The notes: generated by a model from the sequence alone, not told the origin. A DNA stretch of 64,000 bases from Atopsyche davidsoni (GCA_022113835.1 JAILWY010000004.1:313501-377500); one strand, 5' to 3'. Numbered from the stretch's first letter, positions 22,826 through 35,576 are shown. Numbers and translations: made by a program.

Positions 22826-24664
22826 ACAAAGCGTGCCTTCCGAGCAGCTGGTGCAGCAGTAATGTAGTAGAGCGCGGCGTGGTGCAGCTTTGCCGGCAAC
22901 GCAAATCGAAAAGTTTTTTTTATAATTTTGAAAAATGAATGTTTCTGATTTCACGTTTCTTTATCATTTGAATCATTAATAACAATAAAAGAAACGGGGG
23001 AGTCTCGCGCTCGGCTCGAAGGCCTCGTTAATCATCTTCCGTTTTTATTGACTTCTTTCACAATACGCGGGTTCCGAACGTTCGAGTGATTTATTTCACC
23101 TTCTACGCGGACTTCTACTCCGACAGGGCTCCGCCTCGGGTAAGCAACGGCTCTCGCGGGGCTTTGGTGCTTTTTGGTGGATTTTGTGCTATTTTGATGC
23201 ATAATGGTAATAGGGTGAGTTTTGTGACTGTAAAATATTACATGTGCTTTTGACACGTGAATGGATATAAATGCTGCTATTGGAATTAATTCGTTATATT
23301 TTAAATTATCGTCATTTATAATACTAGAATAAAGTTTTAAAATTTGACACTGACAACATATTAAACTTATAAAAAATCATTACAATTTAAAAAAGAATTG
23401 CTTTTCACTAAAAATAAACACAACTTAATATACTGCTTACAAAAAGTATCGCACGAAAAGATTGCGAAAAGATTATTTTTATTTTCTATTTTATGCCAGA
23501 AAATTTACAACTTGTCATATCAGTTCAATCCCTTGGATTTAGTAGTTTGTGTAAATTTTGTGCTATTTGATGCATAATTTTGATAATACGGTGAGCTTAG
23601 TAACCGTGAAGAATTGTATGTGTTTGACATGAGCGTGGATATCGTGCTGAGATGAGGAGCCATTGATTTTTAATCACATTTGAATAATATTTAAAGCGTA
23701 TTACGAAATTTCTTACATACGTGTTAAATTTCAGAAAATCCATTACGTTTCTAAAAGTAGTAATTATACATATAAATATATAAGTTTCAATGCTTCAACT
23801 ATTTTTGAAGCACTCAGAAGTTCAAGAAGTACTTTTTGGATAATAGTTTAATTATCCGACTTAACCGAATTATCGACTTAAGCGTTCGACCATCTCATTA
23901 CCCGCACCCCCACAGATACGTGCCCCCCGCCCCCGCCCCGAGCCCTCGCGGCCCACAAACAAGTGCTGCAGCCTCCGGCTCGCTAATGACAACCATAGAT
24001 TATGGTATTTCAAATGCCGCTTCCTTGTTTCAAAAACCCCCAACTTTTAGAGATATGAAAACATTTCAAAAAGTAATGTTATTAGCAACATACTTATATT
24101 TCCACGACGAACTTTTGTTTTGTATATTTTTACCACCAAGGCACTGTTGATAAGCGAAAATTTAAACCATTACATATGTGTGTGCAACCGGTATCCCGCA
24201 GTTATAAAAAAACATATCGTCCTAATAATAATATAAAATCAGGTATGGATTTTGTTTTTGTAAAACTCGAGAAAGCTGAAAACGCATCATAACAGATGCG
24301 TTGTATTAAATATTTATCAAAAAAATAGTCGTCAGTACTTGTCAACATCCCATAGCTGGAATCAAATTCTTTTTACTGTCTACTAAAATTTCCTAAAATA
24401 TGCAAGTCTTAGATATTTATCATTAACATATATTTAATTGACACTTAATTAAAACAACAATTGGTTGAAAAATTGTATTACATTGATTCTATTGATCTCT
24501 CAATAAAATATTATGCTGTTTACAATTTTTTTAAAAGACTTGACTATGCTATCTTCAATTGCCTATCCACCAACATTTAAATATTCTCTTTTAGACTGGA
24601 AAATTGACTTAAAGCTTCTCCGAATGGTAAACAAAAATTTTAAATAAAATTTAAGGTTACTAAC

Positions 24665-24877
24665 CTTTAAAAAAATATTTGGAATCATAGACGTAAGCTC
24701 CCGCAGTATCCGCACGTCTCTTGTTGAGCGCCCCTGGCTGCAGATGCACCCCTGCTCCAGAAATAAATTAACTACTCGTCCAAACAAATGAACTGCCGGA
24801 ACGAAATTTGAAGCTCCGCTGATTGAATTTAAAAATACGGCCATGGCAACCATTTTGCGGCGGCTGGAACCAAACAT
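24665..24877 (-). CDS. Possible first coding exon, unknown protein
   Basis: On the minus strand an ATG at 24877 opens MFGSSRRKMVAMAVFLNSIS and continues for 71 codons to a donor, AAAG|GTTAGT, in phase 0. The middle (VHLFGRVVNLFLEQGC) is hydrophobic and the part after it is basic (SQGRSTRDVRILREL). The frame reads on through the donor for a further 30 codons in more A+T-rich sequence, as expected for an intron that is open by chance. No acceptor exon was found. Unrecognised, and it could be chance; composition and donor placement favour it modestly. Confidence 0.3.
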
Positions 24878-25809
24878 GTGCCTCAAGAATCAAGCTGATG
24901 TGAAATATCGTTCTTTCGTGTCATGGCTGAGAAGGTAGACTCGGTAAATTGATTTTAAAAGTTTTGTTTACATCATTTATTGTTACTATTATATTGAATA
25001 TATATATTATCATATAAATTATATTTGAACAAATAAACTCATAAATTTCCAATAAAAATGATCAGCCAAAGAAACCAAAAAAATTATTTTAATAAAAAAT
25101 ATGCTTAATTGTTCGTAGTTTAATTTATTTTTATAGTGTGTAATTTCAAGTCAATGTCGGCGTGCGGTTTATTTCTATTCACTCTTTGCAGTGTAACGCT
25201 TCAACTAATGGCGAATAAGGCGGACTTCTCGGATAAATGGAGATGCATCTCCTCCGCAATTCCTCCTACGCCATTCCGATGTCCGTCGGTGGTGCCAATC
25301 TGAGCTTGTGCAGCCAATTCCATACAAATATACGCACGCAAACTTTAGTGGTATGATTGGACTTCAGCGGCAAGGCAAACCTGTTTTTAGTTCACGAGTG
25401 ATTTATTCAAGTTGAAAGATCGAAAAAGCCGAGAATTTGAAACATTGATATTATTTTATCTAATAATGGTGAAACGAATACAATAAATAAAAATATTTTT
25501 TTTATTATACCAAGAGCAGTAAATTTTACAAATAAATCAACGAGTATTATTTCATCAGCAAAATTTTTAAGTGTCATAGTATTAAATTTAAATAACTTTT
25601 GTTTGCGAGTGCTCTTGTCTTTTAAGGCTCAAGAACCCCATCAAATTTCTTGTTTAAATATTAACATAAAATCTACACCAGTCTCTCACGTACTAGTTAT
25701 TCAGTGAGTTTTTAAGCTTGATAGTACAATGAATATTTTAAAATGAACAAAAAGATGGGGCCCACTCCAACGACCAGGGCGGGGCGAGATTGATCTGTCG
25801 GCGGCCGTG

Positions 25810-25935
25810 GCGGGCGCGGGGGCCGCGGGGGCCGCGGGGGCCACGGGGGCCACGGGGGCCACGGGGGCCACGGGGGCCACGGGGGCCACGGGGGCCACGG
25901 GGGCCACGGGGGCCACGGGGGCCACGGGGGCCGCA
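25810..25935. repeat. 9-bp G-rich minisatellite
   Basis: About 13 tandem copies of GGGGGCCAC (the first few GGGGGCCGC). Because nine is a multiple of three, all frames stay open as short repeated peptides (Ala-Thr-Gly on +, Pro-Trp-Pro, Pro-Arg-Gly or Val-Ala-Pro on -), which explains several overlapping open frames here. The regular G5 tracts could form G-quadruplexes. GC-rich flanks extend from about 25.78 to 26.05 kb. Confidence 0.95.
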
Positions 25936-27817
25936 CGCGCGCCGCCGCATCCATTTCAATTTGCTTTAAATGCGCCGGGCAGCCCCGCCGGGCAGCCTCC
26001 CGGGCAGCCCTGATGGATGGGCCCCGGGGACTACCCCCGCGGGAGGATATCATTTCAGGATCGATTTTTGTTTAACGCCTTAGTATGCTTGTCTATTCTG
26101 GATGAATTTTGATATAGTGAATGTACAGCTATTCCTTATATAACTATTTATTTGTTTTAATCCATTTCTATGATTCAAAATGTTTTCATATTAAATAGTA
26201 AAGAAAAACATATAAATTTTGATATTTTCATCAATAGTGGTATTATTGCTATAAATATTGATTCTGAACACATGATAAGCCAAGGTACGTTTGACAACTC
26301 AAGTATTAATAAACTGTCACAATATAAGACTTTATATTTTGCAAAGCAAACGTTTTAGCCAACATCCGATACATATAATATATGTTTTTTTTAACAATAT
26401 TAAAAAAACATTTTTTTTACTTAATCTCTTAAGGTTTATAGTTCAAGAGAATCAGATAATTTCAGCTGAAATGTTAGTTGAGTTTTTGCTCTAAAGTGCG
26501 ATACGTTTGCTCTCTCCTTAGAGTCGCCGCCGGCAATGGTCATCAGTTACAATTTGTTGCCTCATTTACTGCCCTTATTCTCCCCACGACCAGCCCCACA
26601 CTCCGTCCATGCTGAGCACTCCAGGGGCGGCGCTGAAACGATCCTCGCTCCCAGGAACTAGCAGCTAAAAACGCGAAATGATGAATAACACGCGGGAATG
26701 AAATCTGGTGTAGGCAATGACTGTACATGCTTGTCAGATTGATATGTTTTAAAGATGTTCAAAATGTTATAAAAGATGATTTACGCCTCAAGCATTTAAT
26801 AATAAAGAACTGTGTAAGATTTTACTTTGAATAGGATTTTGGTCATTTATTGCTACTTATCTACAAATAAGGTTTTTTTTTTAGTTTTATTTGTTTTCTT
26901 GTTAATTTCAAATTAACGGTGTTTTGAAGTTTGAAGTTACATTGGTTCTTTTGATCAGTTTAAAAAAAAGCTCATACCAATTCATTGAAACAGTTCTTAT
27001 TCATGTATATGTCTTTTTTGGTTCATTTAATTAAAAAGTTTCTTTAACTAATTGATGTTAACATTACAGGTTATAATTGATACTACAGTTTGGTGCTACC
27101 ACAAGTAATATTGTTTTACTGCCATAAACAATCTAAGATATTTTATGTAAATTGTTATCTTATAAGGAAAAATCTTTGGAATTATGAATACTTAGTGTAT
27201 TGTCAAACTGGGAATTCATTATTGTAACTTCTCACTTAATTTTATGTTCAGGTTATCTTTCGCTCAGTACTACCCTCCCAATCGCCCCTAAGCGATACTA
27301 AAAGAGCGCCTAGTCGTCTCCGACTCTTCACCCCCACGCGCCACCCCTACTCCTGCCGCTAAATGATTTCTGCAAGGAACGATGGATCGTTCTGAAGACG
27401 GAAGCTCTCCAGCACCTACTTGCACAGTACATAAGGCATTCATTGTATTGATTTTACAAACTATCATTATTTCCTTTTGTTTATTATATAGTTGCTATTT
27501 AAACAACACAACAATCCAAATCTAAAAACTTCTTATACAGATTTTATAAAACAATATTTTTCTCATTTTTATTACTTTAGAGGATTGTGAATATTATCAG
27601 TGCTTATATAATTTTTTTTTTAAATTAGATTTTAGGAATCACTTGGTTGCTAACAAAAAAATTCAATTACAGAAAAAAAAAATTTGAAGAATTGAAAACA
27701 AGAAAATATTCTCTCATTTGGGATACATAATTTTTATTATTATGTCAGTCTAAATTGAATTCAATCAATCAAAACATGTTTGACTTCAGTACCAAAAAGT
27801 TTGAATTTTATTTATCA

Positions 27818-27873
27818 AGACGGGAATCGAACTGAACTGCTCTTATTTAAAAGTTAAAAGTAATAACCAATGA
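27818..27873 (-). repeat. tRNA-like fragment (possible SINE head)
   Basis: On the minus strand TTGGTTATTACTTTTAAC followed by CAGTTCGATTCCCG gives A-box-like and near-consensus B-box sequences at tRNA-like spacing. There is no intact acceptor stem. Probably a decayed tRNA-derived SINE. Confidence 0.35.
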
Positions 27874-28499
27874 AAAATATTATTTTAAACAAAGTCTTTG
27901 TAAATTGTGTCTTTACAAATCGATTGAACTTTGTTATAGTAAAATGACTCGTAGTCTGTTCTGGACTCAAACTCTGGTAGACCGTTTATTTTTTTATTTA
28001 ATTAATTGATCATAATTATATATTTTATAACTACCTTGCGGTTCAAATGGAAGAAAAATTAATTAAAAAATCTCTAATAATTTTTCAGTTTTTTCCGTGT
28101 GGACAAGGCGAAAACTGGTTGAACCGTGAAATCCATAAAAGACAAAAACAAGAGTCATTCGTGCACTTTGAAAAGACTAAGATGGCGAAGTTAAGCTCCA
28201 CCAAGGATAATAAATAAATTTATTTGTACATAAAACTACGGACAGTGCCGAGCGTGGCAGCCGCCGCAGACAGTGCAGTCCCAGCAAGTGTGCGCACTCG
28301 AGAGTAATGCGGTTCTTACACAATTAATTTCCTAATGGTATATGCAATACTTAAAACCCATTATTACTCAATATGTTATAGATTATAAAAATCAAGCTGT
28401 AGTGAATAAATAAAAAAATAATCACTTCAAGAGCCAAGGAAAAAGAGTAACATTTAAATAAATAACATCTAAATTAAATGACTTTAGTCAGAATTCCAA

Positions 28500-28698
28500 T
28501 CTTAAAATTTTGCATATTAACAATAAAGCCACAAAACTCGATCGCCAAGAGATTTTAGAAATCATTCGCATAATAGAAAACACACCGGAGCACCTGCTTA
28601 ATGACCAGGTTATTTTCAATAATAACTATTATTCCCTATTGCTAAATCACATCTTTAAAAAACCATTTACTGGGCAAAAACCTATTGTTTACATATAA
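28500..28698 (+). pseudogene. C-terminal tail of a Penelope-like retroelement ORF
   Basis: The frame reads LKILHINNKATKLDRQEILE, then EIIRIIENTPEHLLNDQVIF and a short hydrophobic end before TAA at 28696-28698. The pattern (LHxxxKxxKLxxxExLEI, then LLNDQ) is what I know from the segment after the GIY-YIG endonuclease of Penelope-like and related arthropod reverse-transcriptase proteins. The reverse transcriptase and endonuclease are absent, so it is a 5'-truncated remnant. The downstream 350 nt are paralogous to 63020-63460, and both end in the hammerhead-like hairpin unit. The family call is by pattern only. Confidence 0.5.
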
Positions 28699-29055
28699 AC
28701 ACACTACAGGACAAACCCCAATACAGGATAACTGCTGCTACACCTCAAAGCCACTACTTTAGATAATTACACCATTAATATAAAAACATTTGTTCACAAA
28801 AATTTGATATTATATAGAATCCTCCACTTGTCAGGTACATTAAAATCACATTAGCCCTTACCACCTGACAATCACTCTCTCTCTTTCCAACAACCTCTCC
28901 CTCTAACAATTGTTTACCTAATTGCTTATTATTATATAAAATCTCACTCTGTTTGATAATGCCAACGTAAAGGGTTGGCGAAACCGGTCACAAATAAAAA
29001 CGAACATGTGGAAAATCACTCAAGTATTTTACTCAAAAATATTAAATTAAATGCT
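28699..29055 (+). repeat. 3' non-coding region of Penelope-like element
   Basis: Contains stretches such as AACACACTACAGGACAAACC and TATATAGAATCCTCCAC that recur at 63.1-63.3 kb with about one difference in ten. It ends in GTTTGATAATGCCAACGTAA, GGGTTGGCGAAACCGGTCAC and ACATGTGGAAAATCACTC, the shared terminal unit. Confidence 0.65.
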
Positions 29056-29524
29056 ATTTTCAACAAAATCCACCATTTTTAGTGGAGAATTTCGGGTATA
29101 GCAAAAGTTTCCTTGGTTTATTTTCGTTTCGATTTATATTATTAATAATGAGTAGGATTGAAAAAGTCTCAGAGAAAAATTTCTTCTGATCCAGGTTTCT
29201 ATCAAGGCAATGGCGTCAATGTAGCAAATTGGTTACCGCTGCACATGCATTTGAATACAGAGTGGTGTGACTGTAGATTTTATAACATTTTAGATGTCTT
29301 CCGTTTGTAAATGAAAATAACCACGAATACGTAATTCATTCCAAAGAGAATTGGGTGGATTTTAAATTTATTAAACTTTTTTTTTCATTACTCAAACAGC
29401 AACAGTCGGTATGTAAATTTTCTATGAAAAAATTCTATTAGTTACTTACTAAACTGTTTCAGTAATAATTATCCAAACATATCAGCAGGTCCGAAGCCTA
29501 CTGTATTTCCACATCTTTTTTCAG

Positions 29525-29748
29525 TGGACCCCACCCAAAAGATCACAACTTCAGAGATAATACTTCAGATAGTCATGAGCCTCGGGCTTTGCTTGTACGT
29601 ACGGGGAGGCCTCATATTAAATTATAGTCTTCAATTGAATAGCGGAAAAGGTTCGGATTTACAAGAAAATGGATTTGTAACAACGGTATTTTATTTTCCA
29701 ATGACAACTGTTTACTGGATATTGAAAAACTTATTTAAATATTTTTAA
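29525..29748 (+). CDS. Possible 3'-terminal exon, membrane-like segment
   Basis: A strong acceptor (TTTCCACATCTTTTTTCAG) leads into a frame entered in phase 1: DPTQKITTSEIILQIVMSLG, continuing LCLYVRGGLILNYS, to TAA at 29746-29748; about 74 codons. IILQIVMSLGLCLYV is hydrophobic enough for a membrane segment. Two AATAAA signals follow 38-50 nt after the stop, which supports a true 3' end. The upstream exon is not identified; it must end in phase 1. The donor at 13644 has that phase but is 16 kb away. Unrecognised. Confidence 0.4.
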
Positions 29749-29785
29749 ATCGAGAATTTTTTTGATTGAATATGTCATATGTAAC

Positions 29786-29798
29786 AATAAAGAATAAA
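29786..29798 (+). terminator. Tandem AATAAA poly(A) signals
   Basis: AATAAAGAATAAA follows the possible terminal exon ending at 29748 at a natural distance. Confidence 0.4.
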
Positions 29799-31538
29799 GA
29801 AACAAAAAAAAGATTAGGTGAATTAAAAAAAAATTGGTATCATTATAAGTAAGTGATGATTATCAGTATGTGAAAATTTGATAATCAGATAGTTGAATGA
29901 TACATATACCAATAAGACGATTAATCTTTGACAAAAAACTTTTAATTAAAGAATACCGTACAGAATATAAAATATGGTTTTAAATGAACATTATTAGCTA
30001 GCAATTTTAATATATGAATATAATATTTTTAACACCGAAGAAAATCTTCTTTTTTCATTATATTTTTTGTAAATAATGAAAAATTCATGGATATTCATAT
30101 TATTTTAGAAAAAATATTTACACACTGTTTACTTATTACTGACCAGCCCGGAATTTCGGATACATCCTTAAATTTAAAATGACGTTTAGTAAAAAAAACA
30201 AATTGGTCAAATGGGTATAATAAAAAGTGAAGGATCAATTCCCATTTTATTTTAAAAAAATAGTTAACTGCAACCAAACCATATTTAATTCGAAAAATAA
30301 ATATTAAAAAATCATTGAGGAAGTTTGTATATTCGCATTCGAATATCACGGAAATAATGTATGTTCTATGTTACGGTTTTGTATGATTTCAGAATGATTT
30401 ATTTGTTTTTTTCGACTAACTTTCAGCATCAGAACATTCGTCGGTTTCACAAGCAGGCGGTTGGAGGACAACCGATACAAGCAAGAGAAAAGCTTTCAGG
30501 AACCCGTCGGGGAGGGGCGGGGGAAGGGTAGAAGAGCGTGACACTACAATTTGACATTAGAGCTTTTCAGCGAAAGCTCTGATATTATATCTGAAATGTT
30601 GCCCCAACTTGTTTGCTAGCAAATATTTTATAAAATCTATCTTTATGTAATTGCTTTGTAAAATTACGAGTAAATAATTTTTTTTTTTTAAATTTCCCAA
30701 CTTGAAATATTTGGTTATAAACGTAAGTCGATACTTATATATACTCGTATATATATTTTTAAATTATAAATGTTGGCCTCAAGAGATCAATATCAAATTA
30801 CTCAAATATGACATAGCCATTGTGTTTACTTTTTTGAAAAATATGTGAAAATTTATGACCAAATTATTGAATAAACAATCTTTTTTTTACAAAATTACTA
30901 TAATAAATATGTTTATTGCTTTATGACTCTATTTAAGTAGAAAAAATCTATTTGAATAATGTATATTTGTTGCAATAAATCATACGCAATCTGAAAAAGT
31001 TACATTATTTCAAATATATTTACTTTCGATAAAACATATCACCGTTATTTACGGCCCGGCAAAATCAATAAGTTTTTTTTTACCCCAAGAATGTCGAACC
31101 TTTCAGGCTTTAAGTTACTGCTGGCGAAATATGAACCGATAACCACGGACCCGTATACAAATCATCCCTCGGTTAGGGGTGAAGTGAGCAGCCTCAATCA
31201 GCGAGGGTAGTAGTAGTAGGGCCTGTAGTTTGTTTAAGGTTAAATGGTTGCGCAGGTACTCAATCAGATGGTTTTTTTCTCTTTTTTTAATCATATTAGA
31301 TTTTTTTCATAAAATTAGTTTATATATCAAAATTCATAAGGTTAAAAAAAAATCATTTGGATTTGATGTTTACCCGTTAAAAACTATGTATACTGTTTAA
31401 ATACTGTCGTTAATGGAACTGGTATTTATTTTGTAATACTCCATTTTATTATAAATACTGTCGGTTGATAAAACTTCGTGTCTTCGACCGATCCAAGGTG
31501 TATTCACATAAATTGGAAAGAAAACACGTTTGCTTAAA

Positions 31539-31827
31539 ATGGCCAGTCTGGCAGGCCGCGCTGTTGTAAAGGTAAAAATCTAAATCACCACTTCATTAAG
31601 TAAAGGTTTAAAACAATACATAATCATTAGTAACTTTTCAGGATACTAAACAAAATTAATCAATCGGATGTGAAATACCTTATTTACCAACCCAATATAT
31701 AAAAAGATATAAAAGTTGGAAGTAATACGACAAACATAATTTTATCAAAAAAATATATTATAAAAAAACAATGTCTTTTAGGTCAACTCAACATACACTC
31801 ATACAGATTTAAAAATTGAATATGATC
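31539..31827 (+). CDS. Two phase-compatible 5' exons, unknown protein
   Basis: Exon 1 (31539-31571) is MASLAGRAVVK, phase 0, with donor AAAG|GTAAAA. Exon 2 (31782-31827) follows an acceptor TGTCTTTTAG and reads VNSTYTHTDLKIEYD plus one base, with a good donor C|GTAAGT. The 210-nt intron is of ordinary size. The N-terminus is short, uncharged and then basic, which could suit a mitochondrial or small cytosolic protein, but this is guesswork. The next exon must begin in phase 1. Candidates are 32471 (acceptor GTCATGCACAG, reading GSDQGHARDKGEIQLFDGEA to a stop at 32560) and 32065 (acceptor TTTTTGTAG). Neither is secure. Confidence 0.35.
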
Positions 31828-32599
31828 GTAAGTAGAAGCGGACTCGTTCGGGCCACGTGGCTGTCGATGTGGAAGCATAAATCAGCTCCCAGTCTTCCAA
31901 ACTTTCCCATCATCGTAAGTGGGAAGTTAGATTTCCCTCCAGGGGAAACGAACTCAGGAAATTTATGTTAACGCTGAATTCAATCATACGCCTTCTAATT
32001 AATCGATCGGGCTACTTGCGAAGAAAAAACTTTCCTTGGGAATGAAAAATGATGTTTTTGTAGCAAGTTGGCCCGTGGCTTTTAATTGGCCTCCCCGAAG
32101 CGGCCGGCGCTCACTTGCAACTTCGCTATATATCATTCCAAGAAGGTTTTTAATTAAATTGAACAATTTTATGTTCAGTTGATTGAATAATAAATTACAG
32201 GTGGCAATTGATTTAATTTTTTCGGCATGCTCTAAAGATAGAAGATTCTTTTTGTAATTTATTTGTTAAAATAAAACATTTCGCTTAGTTCATATCTTTT
32301 ATTCGTGTTATTTATTAAGGTGCGTGATATATTTTATTGAAGTTTTTGGTTAGATATTATCAAGAGATTTCAGTAGTAAGTTTTCAGAGTGTTACAATTA
32401 AAATTATTTACTGAGATATTTACTTGAGAAACTTGTAAAAATATTCTAAAATTATTTCGTTGTCATGCACAGTGGGGTCGGACCAGGGACATGCACGTGA
32501 TAAAGGCGAGATTCAATTGTTTGATGGAGAAGCCTTGCTTGTGATTGTATTAATTTAGGGGTGCGTGTGAGTCGTTAAGACGTAAAAAGTTACGAAAAA

Positions 32600-34600
32600 T
32601 TATCAAAGCATTTTCCCGATTTTATAAAGAAGTCAGATTTTAATCTTATTTCGAGTTTAAATAATGTCTAAATTTTTTTAGTTTGTAGTTTGAACAAGAA
32701 AATTTTAAAATAAACATAATAAACATTTCTATTTTAATGTTGTAAATAAAATTTGAAAATTTTATTCTAGTTTCAGCCATGGTTAATTGACGAAATAAAT
32801 ACGATTGTTTGCAACATTAAGATTTAAAAACATTGCGATCATTGTAAAGAGTTCAAGTACTGCGTGTTGATGTATTTTCTGTAACCTCAATTAGTACAGA
32901 CCCTTCATGAATTAATGTGTTATATTTATCAACAGAGCAAACGTCTCGCACCATCACGACTCGTTACTTGCAAAATTGTCGTTTCCGAATTAGAATGAAA
33001 TAATAACAAACAATATTAAAAGATAAGTTTACGCATTTGAGTCGCCTAACACAAAAGTTGCTCAAATATACATATAATTTAACAAACAAAAATGTATTTA
33101 AAATATATTTGCTTTCAAAGCAGCCATTTAAGTTTGTTCTGTAAATAGAAGGCTTCTCATTGCCTTTAAGTTAGAATTCGAATCCAGGTAATTTTGGTAT
33201 TCATAAGTTTTTGTAAAAATCAACATGCTGAACACGTTACATGCCAAACACAGTGAAAGGTTCCTCTGGTGTAATTAAAATGCTTACTTACATGATTTAT
33301 CGCTCGTGATTAATATAAAACCAATTTGAGATAGTATTTCAATAATAAACTTTTTATAAATTATTTTAATTTGAAAGTCTCCAACTCACGAAGTTAATAA
33401 AATAAACTATAAACCTAAATGCCTTCCCCCGAGTAAGCTTTGTTCTAAAATTTGATTTTAAACTACCAACACTCAGCTCTCCTGAATGATAAACCATTGA
33501 TATCAAATATAAAATAAAAAAATGCAGATAACGATTACAATAGTCATTTTGCTTAATACACTTGTTTTTGTATATGGAGTGTTGCAAATTGAGCCAACAT
33601 ATCGTGGATGTAAGCACTGTTATTTGAATTGTTGGTTTTCCAATAAACTAGTCCTTAGATTATAATATTTCCAATATTCAAATTTCAATTACCACAAAAA
33701 ATATTTATGTGACCACATTGATTTGTTAAATTTCCGAAGTATATTTTTAAAAAATTATCGTATTCTTAAAATCTAAATTTTTATTTGAGTTGTGACCGAT
33801 TAAATTCAAAAATGCATCGCTTTTCAGTTACTTTATATTTGAAATTGTATGTCATTAAATGTACAACTTTTTTGTATTGAACCTCCGCGTGTATAAGCAG
33901 ATGTACATTTATACATGAGCTTTGTCTCCGACGAATGGCACTTTTCCGAGAAATTAAACTTTTCACTCTACAAACTTGAATAAAAGTTCCCTGATTTATC
34001 CCGCGGGAAGGTTTACGTTTGCCTTCGGTAAAGGCATCAAAAGAACATGGCGTCTCGAATCTGAATCACAAGTTTTTGTTGTTTGAATTATTTAATATAA
34101 ATTATTGTTTTGTGCCTGAACTCGGCTTTGGTAAAGGAAATTTTTTATCCAACTGTTTACTAAACGTGAAGGTTTGAACGAACGTTGAAAATGAAACCGC
34201 CAATTGGTAAATTATTCTTGATATGTTCTTTTAAATTCATAATTATTATTATGTAAACTCATAATCTTTAATGATAAATTATCTAAGAACTTTAAAAATC
34301 ATAAATAAAAACTGACTCAATAAAAACGCACAGCGATGAAAATTTATCTTTATATTTTAAGAAAAATTTGATTTAAATAAAACATTGGAACCATAAATTC
34401 GTAAATGCTTCATGAAGTATTTTTTGAAAAAAACTTGAAACTATCACTCATAAATAAAGAAAGAACATTTTAAACGATAAATTATAACTTAATGTAAATA
34501 TACATCGAAGAAAACTGACAATAAAGAACTGTAAGTCTTTTTTATACAAAATCCATATTTTGTATAAAATTTATCTGTTTCTAAATGATATTTTTTTTTC
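32600..34600. other. Gene-free A+T-rich stretch
   Basis: No exon or repeat stands out apart from small GC-richer islands near 34.0 kb and a 12-bp hairpin at about 34540-34568 (TTTATACAAAAT and its complement around CCAT). The open frames of 60-83 codons are A+T-driven. Confidence 0.5.
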
Positions 34601-34616
34601 TGTTTGATTATCTATT

Positions 34617-34726
34617 TAAGATTTTTGACAGCGAGTTCTTTGATGAAATTCCATTAAATAATAATAAAATACTTGTGTGATTTTTTACATGCTAAGTTTT
34701 TATCGGTGACCGGCTTCTTGTTATTT
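34617..34726 (+). repeat. Penelope-like terminal repeat, left half only
   Basis: ATTTTTGACAGCGAG, a GAAATTCCATTAAATAATA block, GTGTGATTTTTTACATG and ATCGGTGACCGGCTTC match the left arm of the 14 kb and 60 kb copies. The right arm is missing. Confidence 0.55.
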
Positions 34727-35576
34727 GTTAATCTTTACCTACTCGAGTAATGTAAAATAATAGACGATTACGTATTTTATTTATTTTTAAAATGTTGAAG
34801 GGTAGTTCAAATTAACCATGCTACTACGACTATTTTATCAATCACTAAAAATACGTATTTCTAAGTTAGTAGAACAAAGTACACAGAGAAAAACACAAAA
34901 AACAAATTTTATAAAATAAATTAAATTTATAAACATTGTACAAAATAGGCCAATGAATCTAATTTTAATATAATGGTAAAAAACTGCATACTTTTTATGA
35001 ATCAAATCACCGAATGATATTAAATTTCGTTTTTAACGTGCTAATGTTTTTAATTTATATAGTTATTCATTTTGATTTCAAATAAAAACCAATAATCGGA
35101 ATAATCATTATTCACGCCCTAGAAAATCAAGATGTGCCTACCACGGGGTAGTTGTTTCAGGACAGACCCCCACGCCAATAAAACCCCCAGCACCGTGCCC
35201 CGCCGCAGCATTGCAGGGAGACAACTTCTGAGGTATTTATTGTTAATTGTAATTTGTGGAAGTATCAAAGTTTCTTCTTGTTTATACCGCGAAGTCAGGA
35301 CCAAACCCGGTTGACTCGGCGAGAAGCAGCTTTCCTGGATTATTTTCAAGGGTTCTTAGTTTAAACAAACTACTGCCCGATCTCTCCTGAAGGTATTGGG
35401 GTTTATTTAGACCCTTGGTTGTGTTGGTGTTTTAAGTAAATCACTTTAAATATATATAAAATGGCTGCATGAGCCGTTTATTGCAGTACACGGCTCTCAT
35501 GGATACTTAATAATTTCTTTTAAAAAACCTACCACCACCTGTTTACATTCGTAACAAATAAAATCTTCATTCATTC

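Noticed and set aside
23836..24150. 104-codon frame on + with a proline-rich part
   Set aside because: The proline part comes from a short GC-rich patch and the rest is A+T-driven; the start is not ATG and no splice pair fits.
25701..26053. Four overlapping open frames of 68-113 codons
   Set aside because: All are translations of a 9-bp minisatellite, which keeps frames open by its period.
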